Assembly (NCBI RefSeq): GCF_002871345.2
Contig: NZ_CP136964.1
Location: 1,426,001 to 1,490,000 of the forward strand
DNA: 64,000 nucleotides
Origin: Nosocomiicoccus massiliensis
Lineage (GTDB): Bacteria > Bacillota > Bacilli > Staphylococcales > Salinicoccaceae
Reading direction: 5' to 3'
Under the pieces are notes generated by a model that did not search any database, was not told the DNA's origin, and saw only the letters and a program-made list of their open reading frames with translations. The position numbers and the translations under genes were made by a program. Shown one piece after another: positions 43,753 through 54,306 of the stretch (the stretch's first letter is position 1; the number at the start of each line of letters is the position of its first letter).

Positions 43753-44805
43753 TCCAACTGGAGCAAACATAATTCTATTTTGTCCTTGTTTTTTCGCTGC
43801 AAAAAGCATGTTGTCTGCTTGGCGAATGACGTCTTTTTTAAGCATCGTCTGAGTCGACTTATAACCGATGCCAATAGATACAGTCATGTTAACGACGTGC
43901 GTATCATCAATGTGGAACTTTGTATGTTCAACAGTGTAACGAATCGCCTCACCAAGACGGACTGTCTGGTCAAACGATAAATTTGGAATGACCATCGAGA
44001 ACTCTTCTCCTGTACTTCTAAACATCTCCCCACCTGTAGGTAGATGGTTTTTTAACAGGCGAGCAATTTGTTTAATGAGCTCGTCCCCAGAATCATATCC
44101 GTTGATATCATTAAAAAACTTAAAGTTATCGATGTCGATTAATAATATGCTGACGTTTTCTTCTTCTTTAAACAATTTGTCGATGAAGCGGTCAAACATT
44201 TTAACGTTACCAAGTTTTGTGAGACGGTCGTAATATTTATATTTTTCTCTATTGATAAAGAAGTTAAATGTTCGATTAATGTCTTCGTATACTAACAATA
44301 TAAAGATAGTTGCACATAAAGACGATAAGAAAAATGCGACTAACGTCTTATCGCTAATTGGTGTGACGAAAATATACAACGTAATCAAGTACACGACAGT
44401 GAAAAGTCCACTCGACAATATGATAATACTCGTCCTAGGTGTCTTAATGAACGGTACAATCATTTGATAAAGAACCATGAGCACTAAAAATATCACAAAC
44501 TGGATGAGGTCGTATTGAAATAAGAAATGATAAAACAAAAATACGATTGCAATCGATAATATTTTATACGGTATTTTATTGTGTAAAAACAATAGAATCA
44601 TCGGTATGTAATATAACGATAACGTGACGTCCCCGATATGTAAAGGGACCATAAGTGATAATACGGCTAGAGCAGTCATCATTAAACTTTGGAATAGGAG
44701 TGGATTTTTAACGCCTTTTCTAAATTTATACTGCAATCTATAAAATACATAGATTCCACTAATAATGAGCGCGATATTTAATATAAAGTTTATAATCATT
44801 TGCAT
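43750..44805 (-). CDS. Membrane GGDEF-domain protein, GdpS-like
   Basis: A 351-residue protein: about six membrane helices in the first 185 residues, then a GGDEF domain with LTKLGNVKMFDRFID, LLIDIDNFKFFNDINGYDSGDELI and the signature at RSTGEEFSMV. The first glycine of GG(D/E)EF is threonine, so diguanylate cyclase activity is doubtful. Staphylococci encode a single conserved GGDEF protein, GdpS, which is thought to act other than through c-di-GMP; this looks like its homologue. It is monocistronic. Confidence 0.75.
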   Translation of the reverse strand: MQMIINFILNIALIISGIYVFYRLQYKFRKGVKNPLLFQSLMMTALAVLSLMVPLHIGDVTLSLYYIPMILLFLHNKIPYKILSIAIVFLFYHFLFQYDLIQFVIFLVLMVLYQMIVPFIKTPRTSIIILSSGLFTVVYLITLYIFVTPISDKTLVAFFLSSLCATIFILLVYEDINRTFNFFINREKYKYYDRLTKLGNVKMFDRFIDKLFKEEENVSILLIDIDNFKFFNDINGYDSGDELIKQIARLLKNHLPTGGEMFRSTGEEFSMVIPNLSFDQTVRLGEAIRYTVEHTKFHIDDTHVVNMTVSIGIGYKSTQTMLKKDVIRQADNMLFAAKKQGQNRIMFAPVG

Positions 44806-44929
44806 ACCGCCTTTTTGAGCAAATTCATATCATATTATACAGTGTTTTAAATTTAAATGAAATTAAGTGGTAGGAGTATTTAATAGCGAATTATGATATA
44901 GTTAATAAGAATAATTAGCAGGTGAGGAT

Positions 44930-45982
44930 ATGTATACATTATTTCTATTAATATTATCTGCAATCATATCATTCATCGTTGCACCGATATTTATAAAGTT
45001 AAGTTATAAGTTTGGGTTTGTCGATTATCCAAACCATAGAAAACAACATGCGAAACCAATGCCGTTTTCCGGCGGGATATCGATTTTTGTATCGTTTGTA
45101 ATTACATTAATTATCGCTCGACCGATCGAACCAGAATACATACCGATTATTCTCGGTGGAGGGTTAATTGTATTAATTGGTATTATCGACGATAAATATG
45201 ATCTAAAACCGAGTATTAAATTCATTGGACAACTCGTTGTTATTACGATACCCGTGATGTTTGGGGTTGTCATTGATACGATTACGCCGTTTGGGATAAC
45301 GGTAGATTTTGGTATATTTGCGATTCCATTTACGTATTTATGGATCGCAGTGATCATTAACGCAGTTAACTTAATTGATGGATTAGACGGATTAGCCTCT
45401 GGTGTAACAGTTATAGCTTTAGCAAGTATTGCAGTAATTGCGATTTTACAAAATAATATATTTGTCATGATGATAAGCGTGATTCTTATCGGGTCAACGC
45501 TCGGGGTTTTATATTATAACTTCTATCCAGCGAAACTCTTTTTAGGAGATAACGGATCGATGTTTTTAGGGTATGTACTCGGAGTATTATCGATATTAGG
45601 ATTTAAAAACGTGACGTTTTTCTCTATTTTATTCCCAATTATCATTCTTGGCGTACCGTTTATCGATATAACATTTGCAGCCGTTAGACGGTATAGAGAA
45701 GGAGTCTCACTGACGCGCGCCGATAGAGGGCATTTGCACCATAGGTTACAATACTTAGGGTTTACGCACCGTCAAAGTGTGATTTTACTTTACTTTATGG
45801 CAACGCTATTTGCGTTTGCATCAGTAATTTTATATTTATCTACAGTGACAGGTGCAGTACTCATTTGTTTACTGCTTATCTTATCGGTCGTCATTATAGT
45901 AGAAGCGACGGATTTGATAGGATCAACCCGCCGCCCGATTTTAAGATTTGTTAAACGAATGTTTATATATATGAATCGCTAG
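44930..45982 (+). CDS. tagO: Undecaprenyl-phosphate GlcNAc-1-phosphate transferase TagO/TarO
   Basis: A 350-residue polytopic enzyme of the MraY/WecA family, with DYPNHRKQHAKPMPFSGG near the N-terminus, the catalytic NLIDGLDGLASG, GDNGSMFLGY and the HIHH-type loop RGHLHHRL. It starts wall teichoic acid linkage-unit synthesis at the inner membrane. GGTGAGGAT precedes the start. It is convergent with yigZ, overlapping by 4 nt at the stops. Confidence 0.88.
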   Translation: MYTLFLLILSAIISFIVAPIFIKLSYKFGFVDYPNHRKQHAKPMPFSGGISIFVSFVITLIIARPIEPEYIPIILGGGLIVLIGIIDDKYDLKPSIKFIGQLVVITIPVMFGVVIDTITPFGITVDFGIFAIPFTYLWIAVIINAVNLIDGLDGLASGVTVIALASIAVIAILQNNIFVMMISVILIGSTLGVLYYNFYPAKLFLGDNGSMFLGYVLGVLSILGFKNVTFFSILFPIIILGVPFIDITFAAVRRYREGVSLTRADRGHLHHRLQYLGFTHRQSVILLYFMATLFAFASVILYLSTVTGAVLICLLLILSVVIIVEATDLIGSTRRPILRFVKRMFIYMNR

Positions 45983-46611
45983 ACGAGTGTACGTTCTGCC
46001 ATTTCTACTTCTGAAGTAGACATCGTAAACGTATCACTCGTTATTTTTTGGAGTTCACTTTTAACATCTTCTACTTTTTCTTCTGAAATGATCAGTTGAT
46101 ACGTGACTTTGTCTGTATATTTCTGATCTCTAATCTCGATTTGTTCTTGTTCTAAAAAATGTTCGAAACGTTTCGTGAATGTATAATCTAATACGATCAT
46201 GGACGGCACCATCGGAACGAGATATACTTTACCGCTCGCTTTTACAGCTTCAGCAGCTCCACTTGAATATGCGCGGATTAGCCCACCGGCTCCGAGCTTA
46301 ATGCCACCGAAGTAACGCGTAACGACGATCGTCGTATTGTACAACTCTTCACGCTTTAATACTTCTAAAATTGGAATGCCTGCTGTTCCTTGAGGTTCTC
46401 CATCATCATCGGCTCGCTGAATGAGTGCATTTTCTCCAATAATGTAAGCACTACAATTATGAGTTGCGTCTTTATGTGTTTGCTTAATTTCATTTATAAA
46501 TTGTTTTGCTTCATCTTCAGTTTCAGTACGTGCGATATACGATATAAACGTTGAACGTTTAATATCGATTTCAACAGACGTATTTAATTTGTTCATGTAA
46601 ATTTGTTCCAT
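45979..46611 (-). CDS. YigZ/IMPACT-family protein
   Basis: A 210-residue protein of the UPF0029 (IMPACT) family: DDDGEPQGTAGIPILEVLKRE and VVTRYFGGIKLGAGGLIRAYSSGAAEAVK are the family signatures, followed by a C-terminal DUF1949 ferredoxin-like domain. The bacterial role is unclear. The start MEQIYMNKLN at 46611 has AGAGGTG upstream; the frame from 46641 lacks one. No terminator was seen because it converges directly on tagO. Confidence 0.85.
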   Translation of the reverse strand: MEQIYMNKLNTSVEIDIKRSTFISYIARTETEDEAKQFINEIKQTHKDATHNCSAYIIGENALIQRADDDGEPQGTAGIPILEVLKREELYNTTIVVTRYFGGIKLGAGGLIRAYSSGAAEAVKASGKVYLVPMVPSMIVLDYTFTKRFEHFLEQEQIEIRDQKYTDKVTYQLIISEEKVEDVKSELQKITSDTFTMSTSEVEMAERTLV

Positions 46612-46693
46612 CGTGTACACCTCTTTAAAACAGTTTAACATAGAGCGGTTTTAGTGTAATATAGAAACGAGTGCTAATATGTGAGGGATATTT

Positions 46694-47569
46694 ATGAAAA
46701 TAGCAATTGTAGTAGATTCAACAGCATACTTATCAGATGAAATTAAAGAAAAAAATGACATTTATACAATACCTTTAAACACAATTTTTGGCGATGACAC
46801 GTACCGAGAAGATATCGATATTACGCCTGAAGAATTTTATGACAAAATGCGCGCACAAGAAGAACTTCCTATGACGTCTCAACCGTCTATTGGAGACTAT
46901 ATTCTTCTATTAGAAGAACTTTATAAAAAAGGGTATACAGACGTGATCAGTTTCCACTTATCGAGTTCAATTAGTGGAACATTACAAAACGCAGTCGCAG
47001 CGGGACAAAGTGTAGAAGGAATTACACTACATGCAGTCGATTCAAAAATCGCGTGTACGCCACTCGGTTTACTTGCAGTCTATGCCGCGCAACATAAAGA
47101 TGATACGCCACTAGAAGAGTTGTTAGAAACACTCAACCGTTTTACCAATAAAGACTATTTAGACGCATACTTTGTCGTCGATGATCTAACGAATTTAAAA
47201 AAGGGTGGTAGACTTTCAAACGCACAAGCGTTCGTCGGTCAATTGCTAAAAATCAAACCGATTTTACAATTTGAAGAAGGTAAAATCGTTGCGATTCAAA
47301 AAATCCGTACGAAGAAAAAAGCGTTAAGTAAAGTAGAAGACCTCGTTCAAGAAGCCATCGACAAACAAGCAGGCGACAATATCGTGTTAACGGTCATTCA
47401 CGCTAATATTGAAGATGAAGCAAAAGAATTCCAAGCAAAACTTGCAAGTAAATTTAAAGATGCAACAGTACTTATCAGTCACTTTGGACCAGTTATCGGT
47501 ACACATTTAGGTGAACATGCAATCGGAGTCTCGATTACATCGTTTGATGTCGATGTCACAGGATTTTAA
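46694..47569 (+). CDS. DegV-family fatty-acid-binding protein
   Basis: A 291-residue DegV protein: VVDSTAYLSDE near the N-terminus, TSQPSIGDY, FHLSSSISGTLQNA, GGRLSNAQAFVGQLLKIKPIL and SHFGPVIGTHLGEHAIGV. DegV (FakB-like) proteins bind fatty acids; FakB partners present them to the kinase FakA for incorporation into phospholipid. Whether this copy is a FakB cannot be decided. GAGGGA precedes the ATG; a terminator follows. Confidence 0.85.
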   Translation: MKIAIVVDSTAYLSDEIKEKNDIYTIPLNTIFGDDTYREDIDITPEEFYDKMRAQEELPMTSQPSIGDYILLLEELYKKGYTDVISFHLSSSISGTLQNAVAAGQSVEGITLHAVDSKIACTPLGLLAVYAAQHKDDTPLEELLETLNRFTNKDYLDAYFVVDDLTNLKKGGRLSNAQAFVGQLLKIKPILQFEEGKIVAIQKIRTKKKALSKVEDLVQEAIDKQAGDNIVLTVIHANIEDEAKEFQAKLASKFKDATVLISHFGPVIGTHLGEHAIGVSITSFDVDVTGF

Positions 47570-47590
47570 TCAATCATAAATATTATATAT

Positions 47591-47622
47591 AAACACGCAG
47601 CGTATTTCGTTGCGTGTTTTTT
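47591..47622 (+). terminator. Rho-independent terminator after degV
   Basis: The stem AAACACGCAGCG / CGTTGCGTGTTT with one G-U pair is followed by a T-run, just before comFA. Confidence 0.8.
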
Positions 47623-47635
47623 TATTGGAGTGTAT

Positions 47636-48892
47636 ATGAAATTTACAAGAACGAAATCAAACACAACGATTTACTCTAAAGTCGGTGTTAAAAAAGAAAA
47701 TGGTGCGTACAAATGCATAAGATGTGGCAATCAAAATCAGAATCTATTTTATTCGTATTCAGATTTCTTCGGAGACGTCACGTATTGTATGCACTGCGTG
47801 ACACTTGGTAGAAGCGATAGCCGTAAACCGTTACGTGTTATCTCACCGATACGCTACCGTAAGTTTATGCCGTATGTTTTAAACTTTGAGTTAAACTCCG
47901 AGCAGTTAAAAGCGCAAACACGTATTGTAGATGCGATTCAACATAATCACGATCTAATGATTTATGCAGTAACTGGAGCAGGGAAAACAGAAATTACATT
48001 TCGCGGTATACAATATGCAAGAAGTTTAGGTATGAATGTATTATTCGTTTCGCCGAGAATCGATGTCATACGAGAAATATATTTACGGTTAACAGATGCG
48101 TTTAAAGACGCACGGATCGACTTATTATACGGAGAAGAAAAAATTGAAGCGGATTTTGTCTTTACAGTGTCGACAGTCCATCAATTGTTTAATTTTAGAA
48201 ATCATTATGACGTTATTATTATCGACGAAGTAGATGCCTTTCCACTCGCTCGAGATGAAGTGCTCGAGTCACAAATCCAGCAATCAAAATCAACTAACGG
48301 AGTCATCATTTACTTAACTGCGACGCCGAGTAAAACTTTAATTAAGGATGTTAAAAAAGAACATATCGTCTCGATTACACGTAGGTATCACGGAGATCCT
48401 CTCGTCATGCCAAAAGTGTTTTTTACAAATGTGAAACAACATTTAAAGAAAAAGAAATTGCCGAATAGTTTCTCGCGTTTATTAAAAGAATCGATGTCAA
48501 AAGATAGAAAGGTGTTTATATTCGTACCTCACATCGACTTATTAGAGCCGATTAAAAATGTCATTATGAAAGAATTTAAAACGGTCGAAACGATTTTTAG
48601 TGGAGATCCTCATCGTAAAGAGAAGATGGATGCTATGCGAAACGGTCACATCGATATTATGATCACAACGACAATTTTAGAGCGCGGTGTCACATTTAAA
48701 TGTTTAGACGTTTTCGTCATTCACGGTGAATATTTTGATGACACGTCACTCATACAAATCGCAGGACGCGTTGGACGTAAACTCGAAGATACGAAAGGCA
48801 ACGTTTATATTTTTGCAAAGCACAATACGCTCGGCATCATAAAAGCATTAGAAAAAACGTATCGGTTTAATAAAGGAGATGTAAAACTATGA
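47636..48892 (+). CDS. comFA: Competence helicase ComFA
   Basis: A 418-residue DEAD-like DNA translocase with an N-terminal zinc finger (CIRCGNQ and CMHC), Walker A AVTGAGKTE, DEAD-box variant IIIDEVDAF, motif III LTATPS and the C-terminal GRVGRK. ComFA drives single-stranded DNA import in transformable Gram-positives. The ATG at 47636 has TTGGAG upstream; a GTG at 47630 is possible. It overlaps comFC by 4 nt. Confidence 0.88.
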   Translation: MKFTRTKSNTTIYSKVGVKKENGAYKCIRCGNQNQNLFYSYSDFFGDVTYCMHCVTLGRSDSRKPLRVISPIRYRKFMPYVLNFELNSEQLKAQTRIVDAIQHNHDLMIYAVTGAGKTEITFRGIQYARSLGMNVLFVSPRIDVIREIYLRLTDAFKDARIDLLYGEEKIEADFVFTVSTVHQLFNFRNHYDVIIIDEVDAFPLARDEVLESQIQQSKSTNGVIIYLTATPSKTLIKDVKKEHIVSITRRYHGDPLVMPKVFFTNVKQHLKKKKLPNSFSRLLKESMSKDRKVFIFVPHIDLLEPIKNVIMKEFKTVETIFSGDPHRKEKMDAMRNGHIDIMITTTILERGVTFKCLDVFVIHGEYFDDTSLIQIAGRVGRKLEDTKGNVYIFAKHNTLGIIKALEKTYRFNKGDVKL

Positions 48893-49494
48893 ACTGCGTG
48901 TATTGTCATAATGAGATAGAAAGGGACTATAATCTAATTAATATATTTCTACAACCGTCTTGTTTATGTGACGGTTGTTTATCTGAATTAATGGAATTAA
49001 AAATCGATGAATCGTTTCAGTTTCATGATATGAATGTCGTAACGTTGTATGAGTATGAACGAATTGTAAAGCGGATGATACGGCGATATAAGTTTTTAGG
49101 AGATGTCGCGCTAGAAAAGGTGTTTTCGATGTTTGTAAAAGAAAAAATCCGGCTATATGATAAAGTAATCCCGGTCCCAATATCAAAGCTTCGTTTAAAA
49201 GAACGTGGGTTTAATCAAGTGACGCGCATATTAGATGATGCGGGCGTTAAATACGACGATATTTTGACGTCACATCGAACGATGCGTCAATCACAACTTT
49301 CTAAATATGAAAGAGAGACAGAGGTTAATCCATTTTCAATGCGAGAGGATATTGATTTAAAAAATCAGTCGATTATAATCGTCGACGACATATTTACGAC
49401 CGGAGAAACTGTGCGCCAAGTGAGTGAAATATTAAAGGCGCATAATCCAAAGCGTATCGATGTGTTAACGTTTTCTATATCTAGAAAACTTTGA
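48889..49494 (+). CDS. comFC: ComFC phosphoribosyltransferase-like protein
   Basis: A 201-residue protein with an N-terminal CVYC/CDGC zinc-finger-like segment and the PRPP-binding motif IIIVDDIFTTGETV. It works with ComFA in transformation. The start has AAAGGAGATG upstream within the comFA end. Together they make a comF operon; no hairpin terminator is seen before hpf. Confidence 0.87.
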   Translation: MNCVYCHNEIERDYNLINIFLQPSCLCDGCLSELMELKIDESFQFHDMNVVTLYEYERIVKRMIRRYKFLGDVALEKVFSMFVKEKIRLYDKVIPVPISKLRLKERGFNQVTRILDDAGVKYDDILTSHRTMRQSQLSKYERETEVNPFSMREDIDLKNQSIIIVDDIFTTGETVRQVSEILKAHNPKRIDVLTFSISRKL

Positions 49495-49500
49495 TATAAT
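49495..49500 (+). promoter_or_regulatory. Probable -10 element of hpf
   Basis: A perfect TATAAT overlaps the comFC end, 33 nt before the hpf start, with only a weak -35 (TTTTCT) about 18 nt upstream. Confidence 0.4.
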
Positions 49501-49532
49501 TAAGGTACAAGATAACATTAGGAGGTATCATC

Positions 49533-50087
49533 ATGATTAGAGTCGAAATTAGAGGAGAAAACATCGAAGTCACTGATGCAATTCGTTCATTTATCGAAGA
49601 TAAGGTAAATAAATTAGATCGTTATTTTAACGATCAGCAAGACGTATTTGCACACGCAAACATCAAAACGTACCACAACAAAATGGGGAAAGTAGAAATT
49701 ACAGTCCCAATGAAAGGCTTAACATTACGCGCGGAAGAAAGACATGACGACTTATACACTGCAGTAGACGCAGTCGTTGAAAAATTAGAACGTCAGATTA
49801 GAAAACATAAAACTAAAATTAACCGTAAATTCCGTGAAAAAGATGCAAGCCACGTAGATTTATTCCAAGTGTTAAGTGAGCAACCAGAAGAATCTAAAGA
49901 TGACGATGATATTAAAATTGTAAAATCTAAAGAGTTTACGTTAAAACCGATGGATGCTGAAGAAGCAATTCTACAAATGGATATGCTTGGTCACGATTTC
50001 TTCGTGTTTAACGACCGTTATAGAGAAGCGACAAGTATCGTTTACAAACGTAAAGATGGTAAATACGGTTTAATTGAAACAAATTAA
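49533..50087 (+). CDS. hpf: Long ribosome hibernation promoting factor HPF
   Basis: A 184-residue HPF long form: N-terminal S30AE domain (IRVEIRGENIEVTDAI, VEITVPMKGLTLRAEE, LYTAVDAVVEKLERQIRKHK) joined by an acidic linker to the C-terminal dimerisation domain (VKSKEFTLKPMDAEEAILQMDMLGHDFFVF). It pairs 70S ribosomes into 100S dimers in stationary phase. TAGGAGG precedes the start. The position upstream of secA is the usual one in Firmicutes. Confidence 0.92.
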   Translation: MIRVEIRGENIEVTDAIRSFIEDKVNKLDRYFNDQQDVFAHANIKTYHNKMGKVEITVPMKGLTLRAEERHDDLYTAVDAVVEKLERQIRKHKTKINRKFREKDASHVDLFQVLSEQPEESKDDDDIKIVKSKEFTLKPMDAEEAILQMDMLGHDFFVFNDRYREATSIVYKRKDGKYGLIETN

Positions 50088-50099
50088 TTGAACATCTAA

Positions 50100-50126
50100 G
50101 CCTCTAGCAAAAAGCTAGAGGCTTTT
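50100..50126 (+). terminator. Rho-independent terminator after hpf
   Basis: The stem GCCTCTAGC / GCTAGAGGC with an AAAAA loop is followed by TTTT. Confidence 0.85.
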
Positions 50127-50200
50127 AATGTGTAAGCTTTTATTTTCAGCAAAAAATTTGGTAAAATGTAATGATAATGATTTTATAAGGAGAAATTTCG

Positions 50201-52726
50201 ATGAGTATGTTGCGTAAATTATTCGACGGCAATAAACGCGAACTTAAATCTCTTGAAAAAGAAATGAAAAAAGTACTCGCGCTTGAAGAACGCTATAGCA
50301 CATATAGCGATTCTGAACTACAGCAAGAAACTGAAAAATTTAAAGCGAAATTAACTGAACATAGTGAAGATAGAAAAAAGCAAGACAAAATTTTAGATCA
50401 AATTTTACCAGAAGCATTCGCTGTTGTACGTGAGGCATCTCAGCGTACGTTAGAAATGAAACCATTCCCTGTACAAATTATGGGTGGTATTGCACTTCAT
50501 AAAGGCGACATCGCAGAGATGAAAACCGGTGAAGGTAAAACGTTAACGGCGACGATGCCGGTATATTTAAATGCCTTAACAGGACGCGGTGTACACGTAA
50601 TTACTGTTAACGAATATTTATCTTCAGTACAAAGTGAAGAGATGGCAAAGTTATATAACTTCCTAGGGTTAACAGTTGGACTCAACTTAAACCAAAAAAA
50701 TAGTGAAGAAAAACGTGAAGCGTATAACTGTGATATTACGTATACGACAAACAACGAGCTCGGATTTGACTACTTACGAGACAACATGGTCGCATATAAA
50801 GAAGATCGTGTGCAGCGTCCGTTAAATTACTGTGTCGTGGACGAGGTCGACTCGATTTTAATCGACGAAGCGCGTACACCGTTAATTATTTCAGGTCAAG
50901 CAGATGAGCGCGTGACGGAATACCAACAAGCACAATTATTTGTATCAACGTTAAAGAAAGAACAAGACTATACGTATGACGTGCGTAAAAATACGATTCT
51001 TTTAACTGAAGATGGTATGACAAAAGCGGAGAAATGGTATAAGTTAGATAACCTTTACGACGTTAAAAATGTTTCGACGCTTCACCATATTAACCAAGCG
51101 TTAAAAGCAAACTATACGATGGAGCGTAACGTCGATTATGTCGTGAATGACGGAGAAGTATTAATCGTCGACAAATTTACAGGTCGTACGATGCCAGGGC
51201 GTCGTTTCTCTGAAGGGTTACACCAAGCGTTAGAAGCAAAAGAAGCGGTTGAGATTCAGCGCGAATCTAAAACACTCGCATCTATTACGTTCCAAAACTT
51301 CTTTAGGCTATACAATAAGTTATCGGGTATGACAGGTACAGCTAAAACTGAAGAAGAAGAATTTTTAGATATTTACAATATGCGCGTTACGCAAATTCCG
51401 ACGAACCGTCCGGTTCAACGTGAAGACTTAAACGATAGAATTTATTCGACAAAAGATAATAAATATAAGGCAGTCATCGAAGAAGTTGTCGAACGTTATA
51501 AACGTGGTCAACCGGTCTTAATCGGTACAGTCGCGGTAGAAACGTCAGAAATTATTTCTGATTTACTGCGTCGAGCGGGTGTACGCCATAACGTATTAAA
51601 CGCTAAAAACCACGAACAAGAAGCTCAAATCGTTGAAGATGCGGGTCAACGTGGACAAGTTACAATCGCTACAAACATGGCCGGTCGTGGTACAGACATT
51701 AAGCTCGGTGAAGGAGTTAGAGAGCTCGGTGGACTTGCAGTTATCGGTACAGAGCGTCACGAATCACGTCGTATTGACGATCAGTTACGTGGGCGTTCAG
51801 GGCGTCAAGGTGACGTCGGAGTGAGTACGTTCTACTTATCCTTAGAAGACGACTTAATGAAACGTTTCGGATCTGAACGTATTCAAGCGATGATGGAAAA
51901 ACTCGGTATGGAAAATGAAATGTTAGAAAGTCGTTTTATTACACGTAATGTAGAATCTGCACAAAAGCGTGTGGAAGGAAATAACTTCGACGCACGTAAA
52001 CGTGTATTAGAATATGACGAAGTGTTAAGAACACAACGTGAAATTATATACGGTGAACGTAACGAAATTATCGACAAAAAAGACGTGAGAGACTTACTTC
52101 ACGGTATGATCGATAACTCTATTGAACGCACAATTCACTATTACAATGACCAAGACAGTTCAATGATCGACTATGAAACGTTTAAAGAGTTGCTCGAGCA
52201 GTATTACGTTCGTGAAGGTGAAATTGAAATGGATGACTTAGTCGGTCAATCGACGGAGTCAATTATCGAACTCATCAAAGAAAAAGCGTATAAAGAGTTA
52301 GAGCGTAAAGAAGAGATTTTAACACCTGAACGTATGCGTCAATTTGAGCGCATGATGATGTTACGTACGATCGACCAAAAATGGACAGAGCATATCGACT
52401 CGATGGACCAACTCCGTACAGGTATTCACTTAAGATCTTACGGACAAATTAACCCGTTAAGAGAATATCAAAACGAAGGGCTAGAAATGTTTGAAGAGAT
52501 GATGAACGCAATCGAAGACTCAACAGCACGTATGACTCTAAAATCAGAAGTACAATCTGACGAAGAAATTAAACGTGAACAAGTCGTCGATAAAAATAAA
52601 ATGCAAGCATCTGACGGTAAAAAGAAAATGAAAAAGCAACCGGTCGTTAAAAAACAAACAGTTGGCAGAAACGATCCATGTCCATGTGGGTCTGGTAAAA
52701 AGTACAAAAACTGCCACGGTGCTTAA
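50201..52726 (+). CDS. secA: Preprotein translocase ATPase SecA
   Basis: An 841-residue SecA: Walker [13 protein letters not shown] near residue 108, DEAD variant [16 protein letters not shown], helicase motifs [13 protein letters not shown] and [15 protein letters not shown], and a C-terminal zinc-binding tail [16 protein letters not shown] with the CxCx8CH set. It drives export through SecYEG at the membrane. AAGGAG precedes the start. It is followed at 10 nt by prfB, as in other Firmicutes. Confidence 0.95.
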   Translation: MSMLRKLFDGNKRELKSLEKEMKKVLALEERYSTYSDSELQQETEKFKAKLTEHSEDRKKQDKILDQILPEAFAVVREASQRTLEMKPFPVQIMGGIALHKGDIAEMKTGEGKTLTATMPVYLNALTGRGVHVITVNEYLSSVQSEEMAKLYNFLGLTVGLNLNQKNSEEKREAYNCDITYTTNNELGFDYLRDNMVAYKEDRVQRPLNYCVVDEVDSILIDEARTPLIISGQADERVTEYQQAQLFVSTLKKEQDYTYDVRKNTILLTEDGMTKAEKWYKLDNLYDVKNVSTLHHINQALKANYTMERNVDYVVNDGEVLIVDKFTGRTMPGRRFSEGLHQALEAKEAVEIQRESKTLASITFQNFFRLYNKLSGMTGTAKTEEEEFLDIYNMRVTQIPTNRPVQREDLNDRIYSTKDNKYKAVIEEVVERYKRGQPVLIGTVAVETSEIISDLLRRAGVRHNVLNAKNHEQEAQIVEDAGQRGQVTIATNMAGRGTDIKLGEGVRELGGLAVIGTERHESRRIDDQLRGRSGRQGDVGVSTFYLSLEDDLMKRFGSERIQAMMEKLGMENEMLESRFITRNVESAQKRVEGNNFDARKRVLEYDEVLRTQREIIYGERNEIIDKKDVRDLLHGMIDNSIERTIHYYNDQDSSMIDYETFKELLEQYYVREGEIEMDDLVGQSTESIIELIKEKAYKELERKEEILTPERMRQFERMMMLRTIDQKWTEHIDSMDQLRTGIHLRSYGQINPLREYQNEGLEMFEEMMNAIEDSTARMTLKSEVQSDEEIKREQVVDKNKMQASDGKKKMKKQPVVKKQTVGRNDPCPCGSGKKYKNCHGA

Positions 52727-52736
52727 GGAGAAAATT

Positions 52737-53844
52737 ATGGAAGTAAGTGAAATTAAAAGCTTTATAGAAGAGATGCGTACGAAACTAGAAAAATTTAGGG
52801 GGTCTCTTTGACTTAGAAGAAAAAGAGACACAAATTCGTGAGTACGAAGAACTAATGGTCGAACCTAACTTTTGGGACGACACAGATAAAGCAAACGAAA
52901 TTATTGAAAAAAATAACCAGTTAAAACGCGTCGTCGATGGATTTAATACGCTAGAAGACGAAGTGAATGACATCGAGGTGTCTTTAGAATTATTGAAGGA
53001 AGAAAACGATCCGGATTTACAGGAAATGATGGAAGAGACGATTCAAAACGTCAAAAAAGAATCCGATGAATTCGAGTTAAACATTCTTTTAAGTGAAGAG
53101 CACGATGAACAAGATGCGATTTTAGAACTTCATCCTGGAGCGGGTGGTACTGAAGCACAAGACTGGGCAGAGATGCTTCTGAGAATGTATCAGCGTTTTA
53201 TTGAAAACCAAGGATTTAAAACAGAAGTGTTAAACTATCTCGCTGGAGATGAAGCGGGTGTGAAAAGTGTGACGCTCAGTGTTAAAGGTCCGTTTGCTTA
53301 TGGATTATTAAAAGGTGAAAAAGGCGTCCATCGACTCGTTCGTATTTCACCATTTGACTCATCAGGACGAAGACATACGTCATTTGTGTCGTGTGAAGTA
53401 ACACCACAGTTTAAAGACTCTGAAATTAATATCGAAATTAATCAAGAAGATATTTCAATTGATACGTACCGAGCAAGTGGTGCTGGGGGGCAGCACGTGA
53501 ACACGACAGATTCAGCGGTACGTATTACACACCGTCCAACAGGAGTCGTAGTTACGTGTCAAAATGAACGTTCACAAATTAAAAACCGTGAAACGGCACT
53601 GAAGATGTTAAAGTCAAAACTTTATCAGCTAGAACTAGAACGTCAACAAGAAGAAATCGCGGCTTTAAAAGGTGAGCAAAAAGAAATTGGATGGGGATCG
53701 CAAATTCGTTCATACGTATTTCACCCATATTCGATGATAAAAGATCACCGTACGAATTACGAAGTCGGTAATGTCGACAAAGTAATGAACGGAGTTTTAA
53801 TGCCGTTTATCGACAGTTATTTAAGATGGCACTTAAATGTTTAA
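52737..53844 (+). CDS. prfB: Peptide chain release factor 2 with programmed +1 frameshift
   Basis: Translation starts at 52737 and runs 24 codons to a TGA at 52809-52811; skipping the T at 52809 gives the full 368-residue RF2. The frameshift context is canonical: a Shine-Dalgarno-like AGGGGG, then CTTTGAC, with CTT in the P site. The body contains the GGQ loop ([12 protein letters not shown]) that hydrolyses peptidyl-tRNA and the RF2 SPF tripeptide (RISPFDSSG) for UGA/UAA recognition. The cue is the usual RF2 autoregulation. Coordinates cover both frames. Confidence 0.95.
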
Positions 53845-53936
53845 AACATTATTTATGACAAAATGTTTATATATGATAAAATATAGGTATGTAAAAGTAT
53901 GAATAAGCTTTTAAAAATTTATTAGAGGTGACCATT

Positions 53937-54254
53937 ATGAAAAAGTTCTTATCAACGTTTTTATTAGGTTCAACGTTAGTATTAGCAGCGTGCGGCGGGG
54001 GCGGCGACTCTGCAGACAATGGTGACGACTCAAGCACTGACGAAGCACATCCAGGAGAACAAGTTGCAAAACAAAACTGTTCATCTTGTCACGGAGCTGA
54101 CTTCACAGGAGCTTCAGGTCCAGCACTAGCGGGCACTTCATTAAGTGAAGATGAATTTACAGATATCGTGAAAAACGGTAAAGGCGGAATGCCAGCGTTT
54201 GGTAGTTTATCAGACGAAGAAGTTAGCGACTTATACGACTACTTCACGAAATAA
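53937..54254 (+). CDS. Membrane-anchored cytochrome c (c551-type lipoprotein)
   Basis: A 105-residue lipoprotein-type cytochrome c: signal peptide with lipobox VLAAC, a Gly/Asp/Ser-rich linker, haem site NCSSCHG (CxxCH), and a distal methionine in GKGGMPAFG. It should carry electrons on the outer face of the membrane, likely to an oxidase. The ATG at 53937 has GAGGTGA upstream. It resembles Bacillus CccB. Confidence 0.85.
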   Translation: MKKFLSTFLLGSTLVLAACGGGGDSADNGDDSSTDEAHPGEQVAKQNCSSCHGADFTGASGPALAGTSLSEDEFTDIVKNGKGGMPAFGSLSDEEVSDLYDYFTK

Positions 54255-54264
54255 AACTCGTAAC

Positions 54265-54289
54265 GCTTTGTCACTCGACAAAGCCTTTT
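54265..54289 (+). terminator. Terminator between the two cytochrome c genes
   Basis: The stem GCTTTGTC / GACAAAGC with an ACTC loop is followed by CTTTT. It may be weak, letting some transcript continue. Confidence 0.6.
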
Positions 54290-54306
54290 AATTAATGGAG
54301 ACAAAT

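Noticed and set aside
52737..53844. prfB as a broken gene
   Set aside because: The early stop sits in the canonical programmed frameshift context and the rest of the frame is fully conserved.
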